Source of the DNA: an uncultured Anaerolineae bacterium
GTDB taxonomy: Bacteria; Chloroflexota; Anaerolineae; Anaerolineales; UBA4823
Assembly: GCA_937129505.1 (NCBI GenBank)
Contig: CAKZNJ010000200.1
Coordinates: forward strand, 1 to 6,506
Reading direction: 5' to 3'
Length of the DNA stretch: 6,506 nucleotides
Made by a program: the position numbers and the translations under genes. How positions within the stretch are numbered: position 1 is the stretch's first letter; each line of letters starts with the position of its first letter. This document shows positions 1 to 5,174 of this stretch, one piece after another. The notes below the pieces were generated by a model. It saw nothing but the letters and a program-made list of their open reading frames with translations, did not search any database and was not told the origin of the DNA.

Positions 1-947
1 TCAAAAGCATCCAGGTTCACCTCGAAATCCCGACAAGCAGGGGACGAACTTTCAACCCCAATCAGCCGCCCAACCAGCGGGGCAAAGAACAAGCTATATA
101 ACCCTCCACCGCAATAGACATCTAGTAAGGTATCTGTCTTACACAGCTCCAAGCGGCTCGATAAGTAGTCCACGAGCCGCTCCGCAACGCCCATATTGAC
201 CTGAAAAAACGCCCCTGCCGAAAGATGCAATCTTCGCCCTTTGATCTCCATCCAAAGGTGTTCGCTGCCAGCGATCACCAGGCTGCCTGCAGGGCTGAGA
301 TGTACAACCGAGATTGGCAGTTCCTCCACCAAAACTTCGGGGGGCTCGGGTGAGTCACTCTCCAAGATCAACATCAGGTTTTCGTCGCTATCGCAGCGCA
401 GCGTCACCCGTTCGATTGCAGCGCCGGGGTCAAGTTCGATCTGTTGCCAAAGATTAACCAAGGGTTCTAAGGGCAAGAAGCACTGCTGAATGGCAAGCGT
501 TTCATGGCTTTGAGCACGCTGAAAGCCCAGTTTTCCGTCCGCAGTCAGATGGAACTGGAGACTGTTGCGATAATACCAAGCCTGAGGGGAGGGATAAACC
601 TCAATCGGCGGCAACTTGTCAACCCCCCCAAGGCGTTGGAGTTGTTGCTCGAGCAATTTTGCCTTGAGAGCAACTTGTTCATCATAGGGAAGATGTTGGT
701 AATGACAACCGCCGCACTCACCGAAATGTGGACAACGTGCTACAATGCGCTGGGGAGAGGGTTCTAGCACCTTGATCAGACGTCCCCAAGCGTGATGAGC
801 TTTCTGTTCTGTGACCTCGACCAAGACTCGCTCGCCAGCTACAGCATAGGGAACGAACAGCGCGCGACCATCCGTCAGCCGCCCCACCGCCGCTCCTCCA
901 AAAGCCATGTCACGCAACAAGACTTCCACAACCACTTCAGGAGACAT
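1..947 (-). CDS. rlmD: 23S rRNA (uracil-C5)-methyltransferase, RlmD/RumA-like, C-terminus outside window
   Basis: This is the first 315 residues of a class I SAM-dependent RNA m5U methyltransferase, read without interruption to the left edge. Residues 1-60 form a TRAM-like RNA-binding domain (GGAAVGR at 17-23, FVPYAVAGE at 31-39). Cys72, Cys78 and Cys81 (C-x5-C-x2-C) plus Cys156 match the four [4Fe-4S] ligands of the RumA group. Trp124-Tyr-Tyr-Arg-Asn128 is the conserved 'W-x-YRN' stretch. AGAFFQVN (244-251) and the SAM-binding motif DVYCGGG (276-282) follow. The catalytic Cys and its general base should lie beyond position 1, so activity cannot be judged. Start: the only ATG after an upstream in-frame TGA (966-968 on plus), placed directly before the TRAM beta strand; no Shine-Dalgarno is visible. 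RlmD versus RlmCD or TrmA-like specificity cannot be settled from sequence, so the symbol is approximate. Confidence 0.88.
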   Translation of the reverse strand, partial: MSPEVVVEVLLRDMAFGGAAVGRLTDGRALFVPYAVAGERVLVEVTEQKAHHAWGRLIKVLEPSPQRIVARCPHFGECGGCHYQHLPYDEQVALKAKLLEQQLQRLGGVDKLPPIEVYPSPQAWYYRNSLQFHLTADGKLGFQRAQSHETLAIQQCFLPLEPLVNLWQQIELDPGAAIERVTLRCDSDENLMLILESDSPEPPEVLVEELPISVVHLSPAGSLVIAGSEHLWMEIKGRRLHLSAGAFFQVNMGVAERLVDYLSSRLELCKTDTLLDVYCGGGLYSLFFAPLVGRLIGVESSSPACRDFEVNLDAF

Positions 948-967
948 CTCAGGTAACTTTCTAAGTC

Positions 968-996
968 ATAATCTCTGTCTTTCTCACAACCCTCAA
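968..996 (-). promoter_or_regulatory. Candidate promoter of the methyltransferase gene
   Basis: On the minus strand TTGAGG (996-991) is followed after 17 bp by GATTAT (973-968). Each hexamer matches 4 of 6 consensus bases. The predicted start near 961 would leave a leader of only about 14 nt before the ATG at 947. It is a weak match placed where a promoter is needed. Confidence 0.3.
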
Positions 997-1026
997 GCCA
1001 CAATCTTTTGCTACCAAAAGAAATTC

Positions 1027-1042
1027 CTGGCAGGGATGCCAG
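1027..1042 (-). other. Short hairpin, possible relic terminator
   Basis: Six-base arms (CTGGCA / TGCCAG) enclose a 4-nt loop. Read on the minus strand the hairpin is followed by a T-rich stretch (AATTTCTTTT). It lies downstream of the decayed minus-strand gene fragment, so it could be that gene's old terminator. Six pairs is short and the T run is broken, so this is tentative. Confidence 0.25.
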
Positions 1043-1044
1043 CG

Positions 1045-1308
1045 CTAGGATACCATTGCTTGTGCTGGCGTAATGGAATATTCCGATTTTATCCCAATTC
1101 TCAACAATAAGTTGCACCATGCTGTACACCAATTGCACTCATCCGTCTCGTCAGGATAATAATTCCCATCGGGATCGTAACTCTCAATGTCGGCAAAGTC
1201 AAACAAAATCTTCCCGTTGGCGCTTGCGTAAGGACAGATTTGATTGTTGCAGACGTTCAAGTTGCCATCAGGCTAGGGATGAACATCCAAATTTCCCGTA
1301 TAATTCAT
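1045..1308 (-). pseudogene. Decayed fragment of a secreted 'FADIES-YDPDGN' family protein
   Basis: Reading from an ATG at 1308 the minus strand encodes MNYTGNLDVHP, then a TAG stop (1275-1273). The same frame continues with PDGNLNVCNNQICPY, then KILFDFADIESYDPDGNYY and a Cys-rich end CNWCTAWC, down to about 1114. From memory this resembles a region found in various secreted proteins of environmental bacteria, with 'YMTGH/N...', then 'GKILFDFADIES/DYDPDGNYYP', then 'C-x-W-C...WC'. In those a Trp or similar occupies the place of the stop. After Cys at about 1114 the expected His/Cys-rich continuation is absent and the frame closes at 1045. It lacks a full N-terminus, a signal peptide and a C-terminus, so it is a broken remnant. 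Start-to-start distance to the lipoprotein gene is only a few bases, so the break coincides with that gene's beginning. The family identity is recall, not a search result. Confidence 0.55.
1299..1304 (+). promoter_or_regulatory. Consensus -10 (TATAAT) 8 nt before the lipoprotein ATG
   Basis: TATAAT at 1299-1304 is a perfect sigma-70-type -10. The expected transcription start, about 7 nt downstream, falls at 1311-1313, on or next to the ATG at 1313. With no Shine-Dalgarno in front of that ATG, a leaderless mRNA is the simplest reading. No good -35 is seen at 16-18 bp upstream. The hexamer lies inside the antisense of the decayed gene fragment. Confidence 0.5.
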
Positions 1309-1312
1309 CCAA

Positions 1313-3013
1313 ATGAATCCTCGCTCTGTTGTCGCTCTTTTCTTGATGCTCCTCCTGTTGGGTTGTCGAGTGCAAAAGCCGGCACTGCAGCCAACGCCGC
1401 GGTCAGCCCTCAAAGGAACTGAGGCCCCCATCACCATCCCTGCCGCCACACCGTCGCCCTCCAACACCCCCTGCTGCCAAGTCCGCCTTCATCCCGAAAA
1501 ACCCTTTTATGTCGGCGATCAAATCAGTTTTGAGGTAATTGCTCCATCCGAGGAAAGGTTTCTCAACCAAAGTATGACCGTCACCCTGACCTCGGCTCCC
1601 AACCCCATCGGCACTGCCACCTTCCAACCCTTCGGCTTTGACCGCCGCACTCAGGCAACCATGCTGTGGGCTTGGGACACCTCTCTTCTACAGGCCGGCC
1701 AGTACACCTTGCAGTTCTCCATTCCCACTTTGAAGGAGGAGTGGACGGAAACGGTCGCTCTGTTGCCTCGCAGCGCCATGCCCGTTGCAGAACGATCCGC
1801 TCGATGGCAAGCCCTAGATACCCCTTGTTGTACCCTTCATTTCATTACCAACACCGCAGCCCACCGAGACTTGGAAGAGATTGTCGAGATTGTCGAGCGA
1901 GAATATCAGGCGGTGCTGCAAAAAATTCCTTTGGAGCAGAAAGAAGAACGGCCTCAAGTCGTTCTGATCCCGCGGGTAATCGGTAACGGCGGGTTCGCCA
2001 ATGGAGAAATCAACGTTTCCTACCTCGACCGCAACTATACCGCGGCCGATTTTGCCACCATTCTCCACCACGAGATGGTGCACGTGGTCGATCAGCAAGT
2101 TAATCAAGACGAGCGCCCATCTCTATTCGTCGAGGGGATTGCTGTTTACCTCAGCGGTGGTCACTATATCCCTGAACCCCTTCTAACCCGTGCGGCTGTG
2201 CTCTATAACCTGAATCGACATTTTCCACTGCGTGATTTGGCAGAGGATTTTTACAGCCATCAGCATGAATCCGCTTATTTAGAAGCCGGCGCCTTGGTAG
2301 AGTATATGAGCCAGCGTTGGGGATGGCAAACGGTGTGGAAAACTTACCTGAGTATGTCCTTGAAGAGTGGAGAAACCCATCTCCAAGCGATCGAAAGGTC
2401 GCTGAATGAAAATCTGGGCATTTCCCTCCAGCGATTAGAACAAGATTATTTTGCCTATCTCGGTAGTATCGAGGAGAATGTGCTTACCTTTCAGGATGTA
2501 GCCAACCTCACCCTTCATTATGAGACCCTGCGCAATTATCAACAACTACTAGACCCTGCGGCATATTTTCGGACTGCTTGGATGCTGGATGCCCGACAAA
2601 TGCGCAGTAAGGGTATTGTTGCCGATTATTGGCGCCACCCCCGTCAGCCGGAGAACATTACCATTGAGCTGCTCTTGAACGAAGCAGGGCGCGCCCGCCG
2701 GGCAGGAGAAATAGTCCAGGGGGCTGCCTTCCTAGATGCAATCAAATGCGCCTTGGAAGGACTAAAAGAGAAGCACCCGGAACCATTTTCCTGCCACGGG
2801 TCTGCAAAGAGCGGGTGGGAAATCGTGCAAATCTTGCTGGCCGCAGGCTATGAGCCGCAGATGTGGGTAAGGGATTTGGGTTACGCCGAAGTGATTGTCA
2901 CTCAAGGATCAACCCAACTAAAACAAGTGATCTTAGAGCTACGAGGAGAAGAATGGCAGATTGTTTCAGGGACAAACGCCGCCGCTGATGAGCTGATAGA
3001 GGGGACTCAATAA
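1313..3013 (+). CDS. Secreted lipoprotein with HExxH metallopeptidase (peptidase MA-like, gluzincin) domain
   Basis: The 566-residue product begins with a short lipoprotein signal peptide (basic Arg4, hydrophobic 6-16, lipobox LLGC with Cys18), so it should be anchored to the outside of the cytoplasmic membrane. A Pro/Thr/Ser linker runs to about residue 53. Residues 57-150 look like an Ig-like beta sandwich (YVGDQISFEV, then LLQAGQYTLQFSIP). The catalytic domain spans about 170-385: HEMVH at 253-257 supplies two His ligands and Glu254, and Glu274 in FVEGIAVY is the third zinc ligand, the gluzincin arrangement. LGISLQRLEQDYFAYL (368-383) is the usual end of such domains. The remaining 180 residues are helical, then a strand-rich tail (EVIVTQGSTQLKQVILEL, EEWQIV) that may be a small NTF2-like or stress-lipoprotein domain. 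The substrate is unknown. Vicinal cysteines recur in TPCC at 52-55 and 170-173. The start is fixed by the signal peptide. The 3' end overlaps the convergent FHA gene. Confidence 0.85.
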   Translation: MNPRSVVALFLMLLLLGCRVQKPALQPTPRSALKGTEAPITIPAATPSPSNTPCCQVRLHPEKPFYVGDQISFEVIAPSEERFLNQSMTVTLTSAPNPIGTATFQPFGFDRRTQATMLWAWDTSLLQAGQYTLQFSIPTLKEEWTETVALLPRSAMPVAERSARWQALDTPCCTLHFITNTAAHRDLEEIVEIVEREYQAVLQKIPLEQKEERPQVVLIPRVIGNGGFANGEINVSYLDRNYTAADFATILHHEMVHVVDQQVNQDERPSLFVEGIAVYLSGGHYIPEPLLTRAAVLYNLNRHFPLRDLAEDFYSHQHESAYLEAGALVEYMSQRWGWQTVWKTYLSMSLKSGETHLQAIERSLNENLGISLQRLEQDYFAYLGSIEENVLTFQDVANLTLHYETLRNYQQLLDPAAYFRTAWMLDARQMRSKGIVADYWRHPRQPENITIELLLNEAGRARRAGEIVQGAAFLDAIKCALEGLKEKHPEPFSCHGSAKSGWEIVQILLAAGYEPQMWVRDLGYAEVIVTQGSTQLKQVILELRGEEWQIVSGTNAAADELIEGTQ

Positions 3014-3601
3014 TCGGAAGGGACCCCAACAATATAAATTCAAGGTGTCAAAGGCGATCAACCCCACCAGCATACATAAAACGATCAGCAAGCAACCACA
3101 CCCGGCAAAGATCCACAGCGGGGCTTTCTTCTTTTCGGGTGCTAACTCTGGTGGCACTTCCTCCCGCAATGGGTAAGCAGGCATTGCATAGACCGGTTCG
3201 GCATGTGCTGATGGTGCAGGTGTTAGGCGCGGTTCAGGTACGCTGATGGGTTGAGCCGCTCCCGCCGCAGGCGAGAGACGTGTTGCATGGGGGTCATAAA
3301 GAGCTTCAAAGACAATGCTGACGTTTTCACCTAATTGGATCACTTCGCCGGGGCGCATCACATGGGGGCCAAGCAGCCGTTGCCCGTTGACGAAGGTGCC
3401 GTTGGTCGAACCGAGATCCTCGAGGATATAGCCGCCCGATTGCCAGACTAAACGAGCATGTTTTCGGGAGACCTCCGCATCGCTGATCACCAGATCGTTC
3501 GAGGGGTCTCGCCCGATATAGATGTCGCTTTTCTGCAACGGAAAGACAGCGCCGGGTTGCGGTCCAGCGCGCATCACCAATTGAAAGGGCATTGATGCCA
3601 T
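2966..3601 (-). CDS. FHA-domain protein with a C-terminal membrane segment
   Basis: The 211-residue protein opens with a complete forkhead-associated domain (about 5-100), a phosphothreonine-binding module. Visible core residues are Gly30-Arg31, Ser45-Arg-Lys-His48, Ser65-Thr-Asn-Gly-Thr69 and Asn72-Gly73, all the positions expected to contact phosphopeptide. A Pro/Ala-rich linker (104-156) leads to KKK (157-159) and one transmembrane helix (161-184). A 27-residue tail (NLYCWGPFRLL...) follows. The FHA domain should therefore sit in the cytoplasm, tethered to the membrane, reading Ser/Thr kinase signals; no kinase is in the window. The ATG at 3601 is chosen because AGGAGG (3613-3608) lies 6 nt upstream. 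An in-frame TTG at 3616 and an ATG at 3607 would precede or abut that Shine-Dalgarno. It follows lipB by 11 nt, so co-transcription is likely. Its last 48 bp are antisense to the lipoprotein gene. Confidence 0.88.
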   Translation of the reverse strand: MASMPFQLVMRAGPQPGAVFPLQKSDIYIGRDPSNDLVISDAEVSRKHARLVWQSGGYILEDLGSTNGTFVNGQRLLGPHVMRPGEVIQLGENVSIVFEALYDPHATRLSPAAGAAQPISVPEPRLTPAPSAHAEPVYAMPAYPLREEVPPELAPEKKKAPLWIFAGCGCLLIVLCMLVGLIAFDTLNLYCWGPFRLLSPLYQLISGGVCP

Positions 3602-3607
3602 GTTCAT

Positions 3608-3613
3608 CCTCCT
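3608..3613 (-). promoter_or_regulatory. Strong Shine-Dalgarno that fixes the FHA gene start
   Basis: AGGAGG on the minus strand stands 6 nt before ATG 3601. Its first A is also the last base of the lipB TGA stop (3615-3613), so termination of lipB places a ribosome on the FHA ribosome-binding site. Confidence 0.75.
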
Positions 3614-4386
3614 CAAGGTATAGTGTAGTGCGATTCTGTGGATGTGTCAAACGGAAGTTGATTGACCTCGACGATGGAAAGCCCAAAAGCACGCCTAAAT
3701 TCAACCAGAAGCGTGTCAAGGAGAGCCTCTAGAGGGGGTAAAGGATCAAGAATCTCTGCCAGACTCGTCATGTGACAATCCGCGAGACCACAAGGGATAA
3801 TCCCCTCCCAATACTCCATCTGGGGGGAAATGTTTAGCGCAAAACCATGTTGCGTGACCCCTCGCGCCGTCAACTTAATGCCAATCGAAGCAATCTTGCG
3901 CCAATCCTGAATCTGAGCGGAGTCAGCACCCTGCGGTGGAGCAATCCAAACGCCGCGAAAGCCCTCCCGCGAACAAGCCGAAGCGCCAAACCGCATTAGC
4001 GTCCGAATTAGCACTTGTTCGAGTTCATTTACAAAGGCAATCGTATCTACCATGGGAACATCGCCCTGGACGGTTGAAACAAAACCCAGCTTTTGGAGCG
4101 GTAAAAGCGGGTAGCCAACAACCTGTCCTGGCCCATGATAGGTAACATCCCCTCCGCGATCGACCCAGTGCACCGTCACACGACGGCGGTCTAACTCATC
4201 TTGAGTCCAACGGATATGAGCGGCACTCCCCCTCCGTCCGATCGTGTAGGTGTGGGGATGTTCCAGCAGTAATAAGACGGCTGGAATCACGCCTTCAGCG
4301 ATCAACTCACCCAATTTCTGCTGCCACTGCCAAGCAACAGCGTAGGGAACCGTTCCGGCACGATAGACCAAACAATTAGCCTGCAC
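3613..4386 (-). CDS. lipB: Octanoyl-[acyl-carrier-protein]:protein N-octanoyltransferase LipB
   Basis: LipB moves an octanoyl group from octanoyl-ACP to lipoyl domains of 2-oxoacid dehydrogenases and GcvH, the first step of lipoate synthesis in the cytoplasm; LipA then inserts sulfur. The 257-residue product shows the family blocks in order: VPYAVAWQWQ (13-22), EHPHTYTIGRRG (42-53), RGGDVTYHGPGQVVGYP (77-93), KIASIGIK (164-171), GVTQHGFALNIS (176-187) and IIPCGL (196-201). Lys164 and Cys199 fit the acyl-transfer dyad, and their spacing is that of characterised LipB proteins. Length is slightly above the usual 210-240 because of a longer segment at about 101-120 and a C-terminal tail. Start is GTG at 4386; the next in-frame candidates would cut into the conserved N-terminus. 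There is no Shine-Dalgarno, but a TATACT ends 6 nt upstream. No lipA is visible in the window. Confidence 0.93.
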   Translation of the reverse strand: MQANCLVYRAGTVPYAVAWQWQQKLGELIAEGVIPAVLLLLEHPHTYTIGRRGSAAHIRWTQDELDRRRVTVHWVDRGGDVTYHGPGQVVGYPLLPLQKLGFVSTVQGDVPMVDTIAFVNELEQVLIRTLMRFGASACSREGFRGVWIAPPQGADSAQIQDWRKIASIGIKLTARGVTQHGFALNISPQMEYWEGIIPCGLADCHMTSLAEILDPLPPLEALLDTLLVEFRRAFGLSIVEVNQLPFDTSTESHYTIP

Positions 4387-4392
4387 AGGCTA

Positions 4393-4398
4393 AGTATA
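4393..4398 (-). promoter_or_regulatory. TATACT -10 element 6 nt before the lipB GTG
   Basis: On the minus strand TATACT (4398-4393) matches 5 of 6 consensus bases and ends 6 nt before the GTG at 4386. The transcription start would fall at the start codon, giving a leaderless lipB message. It lies in the 26-bp gap after the transglycosylase stop and would let lipB and the FHA gene be expressed without the upstream gene. The -35 region is poor. Confidence 0.4.
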
Positions 4399-4412
4399 CC
4401 CAAACCTGAGCC

Positions 4413-5060
4413 TTATTGACCATATTGTCTATAAATCCCCAATACCTTATCGGCGTAGGAATACCCTACTTTCATCGGCCCATAGGCTTTGAGAGCATCG
4501 CGATAATTCCCATATTTTTTAATCAAACTGGCAAGCAATTTGCTGCCATACCTGACATTAAATTGCGCATCTTGCAACTGTTCGATGGTGGGACGGTTGG
4601 AGAAACATGGACCGTTGACACACATAAACTGACTAGCCAATCCATCGCTCGGCATTACCTGCATTAATCCCACAGCGCCGCTGTGCGAATAGGCAAAGGG
4701 ATCCCCTCCGCTCTCAATCCATATTATTGCCGCAATCAAATCGGGAGGCAGATCATACATTTGCGCTGCTTCTTCAATATAATTGCACCAGCGGCGGACT
4801 TTTTTAGGAAATTGCTCACTGACCTGACAGCTTTCTTCGTTTGAGTCGGTCCTCTCAGATGAGGAGATCACACTTGGCATGTTCTCCTCGCCTGTCGTTG
4901 GTAAGGAAGGTTGCGGTGTTTGTGGAGCAGTCTCCTCTGCATGGGTAGGCAGGACCACTCGACTGGTCAGATAAAAACCTATCAAGCAGACAACACAACT
5001 GCCCAACAAGAAACCACGAAAGATTAATTTCGGGCCGATTTGATAAGCATTACCAACCAT
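4413..5060 (-). CDS. Membrane-anchored lytic transglycosylase (SLT, family 23 type)
   Basis: This is a 215-residue peptidoglycan-cleaving enzyme that should act outside the membrane. A single hydrophobic segment (about 12-31) serves as signal anchor, followed by a low-complexity Pro/Thr/Ser/Glu linker (38-85). The SLT domain runs from about 90 to 215: IIWIESGGDPFAYS with catalytic Glu116, GAVGLMQVMP (128-137), and a closing AYGPMKVGYSYADKVLGIY in place of the usual AYNAG-type motif. A Cys147-x4-Cys152 loop may form a disulfide. It is small for a housekeeping Slt and closer in size to the VirB1-like, phage or spore-type enzymes. The ATG at 5060 is preferred. Upstream in-frame GTG (5087) and TTG (5096) would extend it to 224 or 227 residues, but neither has a Shine-Dalgarno and the TTG overlaps the -35 of the divergent promoter. 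It is transcribed divergently from the four-helix membrane protein across two LexA-like boxes. Confidence 0.87.
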   Translation of the reverse strand: MVGNAYQIGPKLIFRGFLLGSCVVCLIGFYLTSRVVLPTHAEETAPQTPQPSLPTTGEENMPSVISSSERTDSNEESCQVSEQFPKKVRRWCNYIEEAAQMYDLPPDLIAAIIWIESGGDPFAYSHSGAVGLMQVMPSDGLASQFMCVNGPCFSNRPTIEQLQDAQFNVRYGSKLLASLIKKYGNYRDALKAYGPMKVGYSYADKVLGIYRQYGQ

Positions 5061-5089
5061 CTCTAATCTATTGTTTGAATTAATCACTC

Positions 5090-5118
5090 TTGACAAAATA
5101 GAACTTTTGTTCTAATAT
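5090..5118 (+). promoter_or_regulatory. Promoter for the four-helix membrane protein gene
   Basis: TTGACA (5090-5095, 6 of 6) is followed after 17 bp by TAATAT (5113-5118, 4 of 6, with T1, A2 and T6 kept). The predicted start is near 5125, about 50 nt before ATG 5175. A LexA-like box fills the spacer. Confidence 0.6.
5100..5113. promoter_or_regulatory. LexA (SOS) box candidate 1
   Basis: AGAACTTTTGTTCT is a perfect AGAAC-N4-GTTCT palindrome, extended by a T/A pair to 5099-5114. GAAC-N4-GTTC is the core of the Gram-positive-type LexA operator. The box lies between the plus-strand -35 and -10 and over the predicted minus-strand transcription start (about 5107), so bound repressor would block both promoters. 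No lexA gene is in the window. Confidence 0.68.
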
Positions 5119-5142
5119 AAAAAAGAACAAACGTTCTGTCAA
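5114..5142 (-). promoter_or_regulatory. Promoter for the transglycosylase gene
   Basis: On the minus strand TTGACA (5142-5137, 6 of 6) is followed after 17 bp by TATATT (5119-5114, 5 of 6). The predicted start is near 5107, giving a leader of about 47 nt to ATG 5060. Its -10 overlaps the -10 of the opposite promoter almost base for base. Confidence 0.62.
5124..5137. promoter_or_regulatory. LexA (SOS) box candidate 2
   Basis: AGAACAAACGTTCT is a second perfect AGAAC-N4-GTTCT palindrome, its centre 24 bp from the first. It fills the spacer of the minus-strand promoter, touching that promoter's -35, and lies over the predicted plus-strand transcription start (about 5125). Confidence 0.68.
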
Positions 5143-5163
5143 TAGTCGTGATTAAGATTGATT

Positions 5164-5168
5164 GGAGG
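5164..5168 (+). promoter_or_regulatory. Shine-Dalgarno that fixes the membrane protein start
   Basis: GGAGG stands 6 nt before ATG 5175 and lies inside the longer reading frame that opens with GTG at 5148. This favours the ATG over the GTG. Confidence 0.7.
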
Positions 5169-5174
5169 CAGATA

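Noticed and set aside
241..767. Plus-strand open frames at 241-489 and 504-767
   Set aside because: They are antisense to the methyltransferase, whose frame is continuous and carries all family motifs.
875..1138. Minus-strand 87-codon open frame over the methyltransferase start
   Set aside because: It overlaps the well-supported methyltransferase in another frame, has no ribosome-binding site and no recognisable motif.
1119..1422. Plus-strand open frames at 1119-1316 and 1240-1422
   Set aside because: One is antisense to the gene relic and the other runs out of frame into the lipoprotein signal peptide; neither has protein-like composition or a ribosome-binding site.
4346..4356. GGAAC-C-GTTCC palindrome resembling a LexA half-site pair
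   Set aside because: The arms are separated by 1 base instead of 4 and it lies inside the lipB coding region, so it is not an SOS box.
5148..5174. GTG start at 5148 for the four-helix membrane protein
   Set aside because: The GGAGG at 5164-5168 lies inside this extension and points to ATG 5175.
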